Position numbers and translations under genes: made by a program. Shown here piece after piece: positions 54,380 to 64,000 of a stretch of 64,000 nucleotides of DNA. Positions within the stretch are counted from its first letter, which is position 1; each line of letters opens with the position of its first letter. The stretch is from assembly GCA_949361645.1 (NCBI GenBank), contig OX442422.1, positions 9,374,426-9,438,425 of the forward strand, written 5' to 3'. Source of the stretch: Spongilla lacustris. Lineage: Eukaryota; Porifera; Demospongiae; Spongillida; Spongillidae. The notes beneath the pieces were generated by a model. That model was not told where the DNA came from. It did no database searches and saw nothing but the letters and a program-made list of their open reading frames with translations.

Positions 54380-56993
54380 ATGATGTCTGCCGGCGGCGTG
54401 TTTGGTGAGTGCACATTCGAGACACACCTGTTCACCGATCTCATCCTTCTATTCCCTAACATTTTTAGATCATTGGGTGAAAATCGTTGCCACCATCGGT
54501 GAAGCAACAAGCCCCGCATACTACAAGTTAGAAGAGATATTGGGACAAGGCACCATACGCATCAACTTGGCCTTTTGCTCCAAGGAGCGCTACAAGGAGC
54601 TGAGAGATTTGATCCGTCGCATCAGAACAAAGGGAGGCGACAAAATCAATATCCTCTTGGATGCCGTCGGCCCTCGCGTCAAACTCGGAAATTTGGGTTC
54701 CGGTGTCAACTTGAAGGAAGGCGCCGAGGTCGTTATTACTACCCAGGATCCCAAAAAGCCCGCCACTGAAGATCGGATTGGCACAATCTTCAATGAGTTG
54801 CCAAAGTTCATTAAGCCAGGAGACCCAAGTAAGTATCTTGTAGCAGTATCCGCCCCCACAAACCGGGGTTGAAAAACAGACCATCAGGAATTAAAATTTA
54901 CCACCCACATCCTGCTACAGGCTGTGTACAGAATGTATCACCTGTATTGCAACCATGTGACTGGAGGGGGGGGGGGGGGGGGGGGGGGGAGTTGAGGTGT
55001 GAAAGAAGCATTGTGAGACTGTACATGTACTTACAAGTTGTATGTTTAGGCACGATTATTTACATCATACTCCAACATTCCCCTATACAGAACAAGTAAC
55101 TAAAAACATTCTCTACGAGAAGTTTGGTGGTATATAGGATTTAAAGGCAGTAAAAAGCAAGGAAACAAGGCCTTATCAGAAGGGAAAACATATTAGCACA
55201 CAAACAACACATGCCCTAGAAATGTGCTAAATACTGATAGGACTATTACATTATCCCCTCTGATAATTCCTTGTTTCCTTGCTTTTTACTGCCTTCAAAA
55301 CCTATATACCACCAACTTTCTCATAGAGACTGTTTTTCTAGCAAAACTTCTGATATTAATGTTGCATCCCCAAGGTCAGGTTTGTGTAATTTTTGTTCTT
55401 GGAAAGGTAACATGTTGGTGGCTTATATAGATCACATTTAATGCTTTTTAGGCCATCTATAGTGTGGTAATATTTAGTCTACATTTGATTTGATACTATC
55501 AATGTACTATGCATTAGCTAAAATTAATTCATTTCTTTGCCTACCCAACTAAATTTGTCACTGATTCCCTCAATTCTAGTTCTATTAGCAGAAGGAAAAT
55601 TCAAACTGGAAACAATAAGAGTATTAAATGAAACTGATGTATTAACAAGAGTAGTTAAGGGAGGATTTTGCAAGAAGAGAGGTATCAACTTGCCCAAGAC
55701 CGACTTGCCCGTGCCAGCATTGAGTGATAATGATAAAGAAGACTTATCAGTAAGTAAAGTTGAGTTTGTAGGGTGTGTGTTATTAACAGTGCCAACCTTC
55801 AATCCATTCAAAAATCCCCCTCAAAACACAAACAGGAATTATTAAAAGAACCTGATGTAGATATGGTTGCGCTTTCATTTGTCAGAAATGTGGCAGATGT
55901 CAAGATGCTTCGGGACTTTCTTGAACAAGTTGGAAGGCCCGATGTTCGCATTATGAGCAAGATTGAAACTACTCCTGCAGTGGAGAATATCAATGCCATT
56001 GCATCTGTTTCTGATGCACTAATGGTGGCACGTGGTGATCTTTGGGCAGAACTGGAAAATCCATGGTCTCTTCCAAGTGTTACATGTGATATTATCAAAG
56101 CAGGTATGTTGGATCTGTGGGTATTCAGGGTTAGCATTAAAGCTGTCAGCATTCACTACACTGAATTCTATCTATTCTGCCTTGAAAAACCATAATATAG
56201 GCCAAGCTATTGGTATTCCAGTTGTTACTGCTACTCAGACTCTATCCTCAATGCAAACTAATGAGCTTCCCACCCGCGCCGAAGTAGATGAGCTTTACTT
56301 TTTGATTAGCAGAGGCAGTGACTGCATTATGGGCAGTGAAGAATTTACAATTGGACTGTATCCTGAAGCGGTAGGACACTTAATACCTCACTGTATAATC
56401 CACAAATTTCTAACTTAAATTCTTCACCCCCAACACTAATAGGTTGTTCATAGTATTAAAGCTGTGGGAAGAGAAGTAGTGAAAGAAATCCAGAAATCTC
56501 TCACTGTTCCCAGGCATTTATCTTCAACTCCCCTGGATAGAGAGCTTGCAGGAATTATTTGGTGAGCTTATACATGTAGTTAAACACATGTATCCTCCCT
56601 GTCCGGACCCATTACTCACTTGTTCATCTACCGTATCCCAGGGCTGAAGGCACCAAGCGTATAAGATGCATTTGTATTATTTCATCACGAGCAAACTACT
56701 TGAAAGAGGTTTATAGACATCGCCCCAGAAAGCCTCTGATCGCCATCAGTAACGACCCCAAGTCAGTACACTACTTTCAACTATTCCAGGTGGTACCCGT
56801 TCTAGGCAAGTTTGATGTCACTGATGATGCTTCAGCAATTGCTCGGGCAGCACTAAAACAGTTGAATCTCTTTGGTCAGCAAGATTCTGCCTTGTTAATT
56901 GTGAATCACACTGGACCCGATACCACCAAGGACCACCACTTCAGTAGGATCGAAGAGATCCCATTGCCTTCATCTGCTGACAGCCTTGATTAA
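54380..56993 (+). CDS. PK: Pyruvate kinase, divergent, seven exons (487 aa)
   Basis: Exons 54380-54404, 54469-54828, 55580-55749, 55836-56103, 56201-56370, 56443-56561 and 56642-56993 join in phases 1,1,0,1,0,2 with GT-AG, giving 487 residues. Pyruvate kinase transfers phosphate from phosphoenolpyruvate to ADP in the cytosol. Recognised landmarks: VKIVATIGEAT (12-22), RINLAFCS at the usual RLNFSHG, D73-AVGPR at the usual DTKGPE, catalytic K227 with E229 (IMSKIE), MVARGD253, T286 (TATQ), and a C-terminal domain with YRHRPRKPLIAISNDP. Odd points: the Ser of NFSHG is Ala, the T and K of DTKGPE are A and V, the Glu tied to K+ dependence is Arg78, GDLG is GDLW, and SGET is GSEE. The frame is intact throughout. 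It may be a K+-independent or catalytically altered paralogue. Confidence 0.9.
54965..54990. repeat. Poly-G tract in pyruvate kinase intron 2
   Basis: About 25 G in a row, shortly after the exon 2 donor, on the transcribed sense strand. Confidence 0.95.
55100..55341. mobile_element. Palindromic MITE in pyruvate kinase intron 2
   Basis: The left arm (aaaaacattctctacgagaa ... gcagtaaaaagcaaggaaac) and right arm (gtttccttgctttttactgc ... ttctcatagagactgttttt) are reverse complements around a spacer of about 75 bp. Same family as 4992-5268. Confidence 0.8.
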
Positions 56994-57203
56994 ACCATTT
57001 CCCATATAGCCTGTTAAAACATTGTGAACTATTAGTTCTTCTTAGCTCTCCCTAGATCAGTCATATAATAATATTCCAGATCTATTGTTCTGTATATCAG
57101 TGTTGTGCAGAAACTAATAATCGGAACCTATTTTTAGTAAGTTCCATAAAGGATACCACCCGCGTATAACCAGAGATTGTCAAGACTAACCAGCTGAGTG
57201 CAT

Positions 57204-57280
57204 GTAGTCTCGTACCCAGACCCAGATTCCCAATAGCTACGGTGGGTTACATCACCGTACGTGGAAAGTGGCATAGTGCC
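57204..57280. repeat. Dispersed ctcgtacccagaccc repeat, copy
   Basis: tagtctcgtacccagaccc ... gggttacatcaccgtacgtg matches 14008-14075. Confidence 0.6.
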
Positions 57281-57397
57281 ATAGATCGAACCAGAGATCA
57301 TCTATATATGATCTGATCAAACGTTTTTGTTCTGTGGATTCCAGATTTCAAATTGCGGCCCATATTGACGTCATGGTATCTGCGAAGGGGCTGTTTG

Positions 57398-57461
57398 TAT
57401 AGCTCAGTGGGTTGGCTACCCGAAGTAGTTTGCCATCGTAAGTTCAAGATGGTAGGTTTCA
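57398..57461 (+). repeat. tRNA-like head, probable SINE remnant
   Basis: tatagctcagtgggttgg fits an A box and gtaagttcaagatgg roughly fits a B box about 40 bp further on. The full cloverleaf does not pair well, so a tRNA-derived SINE remnant is more likely than a working tRNA gene. Confidence 0.4.
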
Positions 57462-58022
57462 AGTGGTCTTCTTCAGCCTGAACTTCTGATCAGTCAGGGA
57501 ATAATTTACATTTTTTTAAATTGTGTAGCAATTTTGCTAAAATTCCTCGAATATGTGGACAGCGATGCCGAATAGACAAAGTCATAACATAACTCGATAT
57601 AGAAAAAAACCTTGCTGTAGCCTTTATTGACGATCTTATTACAGCGAAACTTAAATCAGTGACATGCACGGTTCTCATCACAACAACAAAAATCAGTCAG
57701 TGCCCTCTGTCTAGTACCAAGCATTGCCATTATGCATGGTGTGTCACAGTTAAATATATCTATGCAAGGTGTTGCTGATTTGTATCAGGATGATTTGCCT
57801 AGTCCTCTGAGCTACACTGACTGTGCTGGTATATCTAAAATAGTACTTGTGTTCCCTCTACTGGGCCTCTAGCACAGCCCGGCCTTGAAACATATTAAAA
57901 GAGACAAATGCCACTCTTTTCCCCAACATTCGTGTGCTGCTTCGGATCATTTGTACCTTGCAAGTGTTAGTCACAAGCTGTGAATTTGAAAGGTCTATTA
58001 AATTTAGTGCATTAAGCAGACT

Positions 58023-58070
58023 ACCCCCCCCCCCCCCCCCCCCCCCCCCCACCACCACCACCACCACCAT
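58023..58070. repeat. Poly-C tract followed by (ACC)n
   Basis: About 27 C followed by six ACC triplets. Confidence 0.95.
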
Positions 58071-58261
58071 ATTACCTGGATCGGCGCGCCACTGCGGATA
58101 CACGCCTGCTCAGTGTGGTTGTAGAAATGTTTTCGCCAAGTTTTGCAAGGACCGAAAGTTGAAAGTGACATGTTATGTTCAAATTATAAACGTACATATT
58201 GTATTCTAATTAAAGATATTGTTTGGCGGTCGTCACACCCACAAGTGAATTGTGCTCGAAC

Positions 58262-59302
58262 ATGGTTCAAGAAAACACAACAAACTGCAGCGATATCGAA
58301 CAGAATGACATAATTATCACTGGTGTCGCCATCAACGGCCTGTCATCTATAATGGCTCTAATTCCTTCGATCCTAATATTCGTGTTAAAGTTGCACAGAC
58401 AGTTCACACTTATCGTGTGGCATTCTACCAAGTACTAGGATGCATTCTTTATCAATTTGCGGAGGTGCTTTCTTTCCTCGCCCCATTGTTAATTGGAAAA
58501 CATTGGTACACACAAACTTGCGAGCTGGCTGCCTTTTTCCTCACGTTCTTCTTTTTTACTGAAGCTATTCCTCGTGTCCTTCATAGTGATCCATTTGTTC
58601 ATATTTGCCATAATCTACCGGAGTGTCAAGAGATTCGAACTTCTCTACATTATTTTCTCCGTTGTAGCTTCAGCACTCGCAGCTGCAGTTCCCTTCACAA
58701 CGAAAACATATGGGCTTGCTGGAGCTTGGTGCTGGATAAAAAACAGGCAAGACGACTGCACTGCACAGGTGTTGAAGAAGGGTGTCATCGAGCAATTTGC
58801 ACTTTACTATGGCCCAGGGTTGGTCATCCTTGCAATAGATTCTGTGGTCATAATTACCATGGTTTTAATACTGTCCTTGAGATTGCGCAGAATCAAGAGG
58901 GGTTATTGTAATATTGATGCCAATAATAGCACAGCACAAGTGCACCCATTAGAAAAGGCTCTCAAGCAGATAATACCATTAGTGGCTTACCCAGTGGCAT
59001 TTTTTCTTCTTGTGTTGCCTGGTTTTGCCAATAGGGTGTATGGTGCCATGCCTGGCCAACTTAGTATTGGACTCACTTACTTGGTTGCTGTGAGCGTTTC
59101 AATATGGGGTTGTGTGGGAGGAACAACCCTCTTGATTCATATCGGAATGCTGCTACTGTCTCAGAGACGCAAACACAAGAAACTTACTATTTCCGATGAT
59201 GCTACAGAAAATAACCATACAGTTGATGTGAGCAGTGATCGAGCTACTTTGACATCCAGAACACACTTTGTTCTGCCTAAAGAAATTAGTATATTGCAGT
59301 AA
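58262..59302 (+). pseudogene. Seven-helix receptor (cAMP-receptor-like GPCR) with two frameshifts
   Basis: From the ATG at 58262 there is a short N-terminus with N-glycosylation sites (QENTTNCS), then TM1 (ITGVAINGLSSIMALIPSIL). The frame changes near 58408, consistent with an extra AC in ttcacactta, and again near 58555 in a T run. The remaining helices are LGCILYQFAEVLSFLAPLLI, a third spanning the second frameshift, FELLYIIFSVVASALAAAVP, GLVILAIDSVVIITMVLILS, IIPLVAYPVAFFLLVLPG and a seventh ending GGTTLLIHIGMLLL. The GLAGAWCWI motif after TM4 is typical of cAMP-receptor-like GPCRs. From 58560 to the stop at 59302 the frame is clean. It may be a young pseudogene, or the two small indels may be assembly errors. 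Confidence 0.6.
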
Positions 59303-59900
59303 CTTTGGCACTCTTTAGAAATACACAGCATGCATATGAACTTTTGTACTTAACAATAAGGATTGCTTATTTACAAATTGCATGAGTGCAATACTGTCTG
59401 ATAGCTTGCATATTCATGAATAATATTTCCCATGGATTTACTACAGGCTTGTTTATAATCTTGATTTCAAAGTGGGTATGCAACCCATTTACACTGTGTA
59501 CTTGCTCTACTAATCTTACATGTTGTGGCAAGTAACTCACCACATGTTTTCAAATCCAAGGTAATTACAAAAGTGCAATGCCATTATTTTCATTGCATCC
59601 CAAGTTATGGAATTTTAAGAACATTTGTTGATTCAAAGTTTCTGCATGGCCTTTGCAGGCGAGTTGCATTGCCATTAAACATTTTTCTGACTATATGACA
59701 GCCTGGCTTTACTGCACTATCCTCACCGCAGCAGGGTTCATTTTCATATGAATTACAAGTGCTTGAGGGAGCTAGTATATGACAGGTTTGGAGGAGGACA
59801 GAGCACTACAATGTACTGATTGATACCCAGCTCTAGCTCTTCCAAACTTCTTCATGATCTATTTGCTTATTTCAATCATGCGGCTATTTTAAGCTGATTT
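59303..59900. other. No recognisable gene
   Basis: Probable 3' region of the receptor gene and intergenic sequence; no repeat family recognised. Confidence 0.4.
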
Positions 59901-59916
59901 TAGAATTTTTTACTTA

Positions 59917-60132
59917 GTGCAACTATGTGCAGGTCAAGTTGCTGGGATCAATGCTGCCATCCACACCATGTCTCATCTATTTAACGATGATGCAAGTGAA
60001 GCTGTTCTCCTGGTTGATGCCAACAATGCCTTCGACCTACTCAATTGTCAGGCTGCTCTCCAAAATATTCGACATCTGTGCCCCTCCATCTCTACCATTC
60101 TCATCAATACCATCATATCCATGCAATGTACT
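59917..60132 (+). pseudogene. Reverse transcriptase fragment
   Basis: An open stretch reads QLCAGQVAGINAAIHTMSHL then EAVLLVDANNAFDLLNCQAA and CPSISTILIN. VDANNAFDLLN matches RT motif A with its catalytic Asp. Upstream and downstream RT motifs are absent, so it is a short remnant. The repeat at 60175-60840 follows immediately. Confidence 0.7.
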
Positions 60133-60174
60133 TACTTGTTTTAAAATGAATAAAAACAGAATACAGTGCTTGTC

Positions 60175-60840
60175 ACAGAGTACAAAACCAAATCTTTCAG
60201 ACAATATCTCCACAATGGAGGATGCATATTACATTTGTAGAATCAGCATGTATTTCTGCACCACGTAATATGACAGCAACAAAATCACGTGCCTTGTTTA
60301 TACATTCCTAAACAAGCTCATTTTTAAGTATCTGTTTTTGTGTCTGGAAACCAAACCTGTTACATTTAAATTGATTTAAGGTCTTGAATATTCCTTTTTT
60401 TTTTGCACATCACCTGAGTGCCCATCTCTGGTAGCAATTAGAGTTACACGCCCCCATCGGTTATGGAGATCGGTTACTGATCATATTTCAGAGGTCTGCT
60501 GGGACCGGGACTGTACCAAGGCCCCTTTTATTAGTTTTGCATGTGCTTGACATGAGTCTATTGTTTCATCTGATAGTGCGTATGAAGTATTTGTCATTTA
60601 GTATATCAGTAATAACATTTGATAAGAAGGTACACCCAAGAAATAGAAAGAATAAGAAGGTACAAAAGAACACATCCAGAAATAGAAAGAATAAAAGAAC
60701 ACCCAGAAATAGAAGGTAAAAAGATACACATCCAGAAATAACTGACACGTCCAGAAACATAGAAACATAGAAATAGAAAGAATAAGATACAAAAGAACAC
60801 CCAGAATTAATATCTGACATGTCCAGAAACGGATGTGTTT
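60175..60840. repeat. Interspersed repeat, copy 2
   Basis: Same block order as 52343-53165, ending in degenerate acccagaaatagaaagaataag tandem units (60625-60830). Confidence 0.75.
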
Positions 60841-61077
60841 GAATCTGCATAGCGCAGACTTCGTTTTTACTGCACACCGACTTCATCTGTACTGCATGCA
60901 GACGTTTCTTTCATCTGCACAGCACAAATGTCATCCCTCCACTATCACCTGATTAGATTCAACACCAATGGGCACTCCTGTGAATCAGCACTCCTCCTGA
61001 ATGGGCACTCAAGACCACTCCTGGGTGTTTGTATCCATTTGATGTGCAGGATGAGATCTTAATCCGAGGTCCTTCAG

Positions 61078-61256
61078 ATTGAGGTGGTGGTGATGTGGAT
61101 GTGGTCATCCAGAGCTAGTGGCTATGCAGCTGAGGTGGCAGTGATGTGGATGTGGTCATCCAGAGCTAGTGGCTATGCAGCTGAGGTGGCAGTGATGTGG
61201 ATGTGGTCATCCAGAGCTAGTGGCTATGCAGCTGAGGTGGCAGTGATGTGGAGTGG
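61078..61256. repeat. 51-bp tandem repeat, about 3.5 copies
   Basis: The unit gatgtggatgtggtcatcca plus gagctagtggctatgcagct plus gaggtggcagt repeats almost perfectly. The 70-codon frame across it is produced by the repeat. Confidence 0.9.
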
Positions 61257-61299
61257 TCATGAGCAAGGTGAGGGCTGTCAGGTGTTGAGCGAATAATTC

Positions 61300-61965
61300 T
61301 TTGTTGCCGTAACAATATATACTCATGTGCTGGCTGGATGCTTTTTTAAAAACAAAATAACTGATACATCAAAAAAAAGTTTAACAGAAAGGACAAATAA
61401 AATAATTAAAAAGTAAAATAAAATAATTAAAAAGTAAAATAAAATAATTGCCCCCTGAAATACACCTCATGCCAGTGTGCAACAGCTGACAAGATAAACC
61501 TTGCTGTCATGAAACAGAAACTGCATGATGCAAGAGGAAGTGTTGAGGATATCAAATCAAATGCCTACACAGCAAACATAATACTGATCAGATTGCCAAC
61601 AAGAGCTATCAATATAAGCTATCAAGAATAACTATCCTGATAAGCTACGAAGAGCTACAGATAAGGTACCAAAGAAATACTGAAGCTACAAAGAAGAAGA
61701 GCTAGATACTTTGCTTTGCATTACAAATACCACTTCCTCGAACATGGTGTGAACAACGTTTCCAACTCCTCAGTGTATATTCCTCCCCAGTGGCGACGAC
61801 AAGGACAGACAAACATATAATATGATGCAGCACAATAGACTAACACACGGGACTGGCCACACATGGCAATGCGGCACTACATATAATAGCAAGCAGATCC
61901 GGTTTTACCGGTACACAAACTGATATAACTGGGATAGTCTTATCATATCTTACGGCCGACATCAC
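61300..61965. other. No recognisable gene
   Basis: A/T-rich simple sequence near 61395-61445 (aaaataattaaaaagt twice) and no coding region recognised. Confidence 0.4.
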
Positions 61966-61967
61966 AA

Positions 61968-64000
61968 TATTATACCAACAAGGGTGTATACATGTATTAT
62001 ACCAAGAGTGTATTATACCAACAAGAGTGTGTACATATATTATACCAACAAGAGTGTACAACAAGAGTGTGTACGTATATTATACCAACAAGAGGGTGTA
62101 CGTATATTATACCAACAAGAGTGTATTATACCAACAAGAGTGTGTTATACCAAAAAGTGTGTACGTATATCATATACCAACAAGAGTGTGTACATATATT
62201 ATACCAACAAGAGTGTGTACATATATTATACCAACAAGAGTGTGTACATATATTATACCAACAAGAGTGTGTACGTATATTATACCAACAAGAGTGTGTA
62301 CGTATATTATACCAACAAGAGTGTGTACATATATTATACCAACAAGAGTGTGTACGTATATTATACCAACAAGAGTGTGTATGTATATTATACCAACAAG
62401 AGTGTGTATGTATATTATACCAACAAGAGTGTGTACGTATATTATACCAACAAGAGTGTGTATGTATATTATACCAACAAGAGTGTGTACATATATTATA
62501 CCAACAAGAGTGTGTACGTATATTATACCAACAAGAGTGTGTACGTATATTATACCAACAAGAGTGTGTACATATATTATACCAACAAGAGTGTGTACGT
62601 ATATTATACCAACAAGAGGGTGTACGTATATTATACCAACAAGAGTGTGTACGTATATTATACCAACAAGAGTGTGTACATATATTATACCAACAAGAGT
62701 GTGTACATATATTATACCAACAAGAGTGTGTACGTATATTATACCAACAAGAGTGTGTACATATATTATACCAACAAGAGTGTGTACGTATATTATACCA
62801 ACAAGAGTGTGTACGTATATTATACCAACAAGAGTGTGTACATATATTATACCAACAAGAGTGTGTACATATATTATACCAACAAGAGTGTGTACGTATA
62901 TTACACCAACAAGAGTGTGTACGTATATTATACCAACAAGAGTGTGTACATATATTATACCAACAAGAGTGTGTACATATATTATACCAACAAGAGTGTG
63001 TACATATATTATACCAACAAGAGTGTGTACGTATATTATACCAACAAGAGTGTATTATACCAACAAGAGTGTGTACATATATTATACCAACAAGAGTGTG
63101 TACATATATTATACCAACAAGAGTGTGTACATATATTATACCAACAAGAGTGTGTATGTATATTATACCAACAAGAGTGTGTACGTATATTATACCAACA
63201 AGAGTGTATTATACCAACAAGAGTGTGTTATACCAAAAAGTGTGTACGTATATCATATACCAACAAGAGTGTGTACGTATATTATACCAACAAGAGTGTG
63301 TACATATATTATACCAACAAGAGTGTGTACATATATTATACCAACAAGAGTGTGTACATATATTATACCAACAAGAGTGTGTACATATATTATACCAACA
63401 AGAGTGTGTACGTATATTATACCAACAAGAGTGTGTACATATATTATACCAACAAGAGTGTGTACATATATTATACCAACAAGAGTGTGTACGTATATTA
63501 TACCAACAAGAGTGTGTACATATATTATACCAACAAGAGTGTGTACGTATATTATACCAACAAGAGTGTGTACGTATATTATACCAACAAGAGTGTGTAC
63601 ATATATTATACCAACAAGAGTGTGTACGTATATTATACCAACAAGAGTGTGTACGTATATTATACCAACAAGAGTGTGTACGTATATTATACCAACAAGA
63701 GTGTGTACATATATTATACCAACAAGAGTGTGTACGTATATTATACCAACAAGAGTGTGTACATATATTATACCAACAAGAGTGTGTACGTATATTATAC
63801 CAACAAGAGTGTGTACATATATTATACCAACAAGAGTGTGTACATATATTATACCAACAAGAGTGTGTACGTATATTATACCAACAAGAGTGTGTACATA
63901 TATTATACCAACAAGAGTGTGTACGTATATTATACCAACAAGAGTGTGTACATATATTATACCAACAAGAGTGTGTACATATATTATACCAACAAGAGTG
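61968..64000. repeat. 27-bp minisatellite running off the right edge
   Basis: About 75 copies of tacgtatattataccaacaa plus gagtgtg (27 bp). The main variants are tacGtat, tacAtat and taTGtat. Shortened units (gagtgtattatacc, aaaaagtgtg) occur near 62080-62170, and the same pattern recurs near 63205-63260, about 1.1 kb later, suggesting a higher-order block. The end of the array is not in the window. Confidence 0.97.

Larger units (their letters stand above)
56994..58261. other. Intergenic region between pyruvate kinase and receptor
   Basis: Contains the dispersed cccagaccc repeat (57204-57280), a tRNA-like segment (57398-57461) and a poly-C/ACC tract (58023-58070). No gene was recognised. 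Confidence 0.5.

Noticed and set aside
54528..54884. Minus-strand 118-residue frame over pyruvate kinase exon 2
   Set aside because: Shadow of the clearly coding plus-strand exon.
57398..57461. Functional tRNA gene
   Set aside because: An A-box-like and weak B-box-like sequence exist, but the acceptor and other stems do not pair; treated as a SINE remnant.
61968..64000. Telomeric or CRISPR-like repeat at the window edge
   Set aside because: The 27-bp unit is not a telomere motif and has no spacers; it is a minisatellite cut by the window border.

Overview
The window looks like nuclear DNA of an early-branching animal, most probably a demosponge (inference). The reasons are a tandem family of genes joining Death domains to ankyrin (ANK) repeats, a seven-helix receptor of cAMP-receptor-like style, small introns, and a very high load of foldback transposons, minisatellites and poly-G/poly-C tracts. 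No prokaryotic features are present.

Layout. 0-8 kb is repeat-rich: poly-G tandem units, a G-rich array, a TG microsatellite, MITEs and a Mutator-like foldback. 8.2-14.9 kb (minus strand) is gene 1 of the Death/ANK family; its first exon is split by a hAT-like insertion at 15-16 kb. 17-22 kb is a 5-kb array of a 29-bp minisatellite that abuts a plus-strand gene resembling SWAP70/DEF6 (22.0-24.65 kb). 25-30.5 kb holds an 828-bp near-perfect palindrome, a hAT-like element with 8-bp target duplications and a 27-bp minisatellite. 30.5-37.8 kb (minus) is gene 2 of the family. 38.7-39.0 kb is a fragment of a fourth copy. 39.3-52.1 kb (minus) is gene 3, the most complete member. Inside a gene 3 intron, on the opposite strand, lies a structurally intact Ty3/gypsy LTR retrotransposon (46.5-50.9 kb) with identical LTRs. 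54.4-57.0 kb (plus) is a complete seven-exon pyruvate kinase gene with unusual active-site residues; its promoter region is a palindromic element. 58.3-59.3 kb is a seven-helix receptor with two frameshifts, followed by a reverse-transcriptase fragment. 62-64 kb is a second 27-bp array that runs off the window.

Main result. Exon phases can be followed by eye through gene 3. A short exon 1 and exon 2 encode a leader with a hydrophobic segment that ends in DVEKNPGP, the 2A ribosome-skipping signature. It is spliced in frame to a Death domain, then Q/A-rich linkers, then a ~280-aa Cys-bearing module also present in genes 1 and 2, then an ANK unit and a basic tail. The prediction is one mRNA giving two products: a membrane or secreted leader peptide and a separate cytosolic Death/ANK signalling protein. 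The three paralogues show different states of this leader: in frame (gene 3), split and frameshifted (gene 1), absent (gene 2). Gene 3 has a single-base frameshift further downstream, so the family appears to be in rapid birth and decay, as expected of innate-immune or allorecognition genes (inference).
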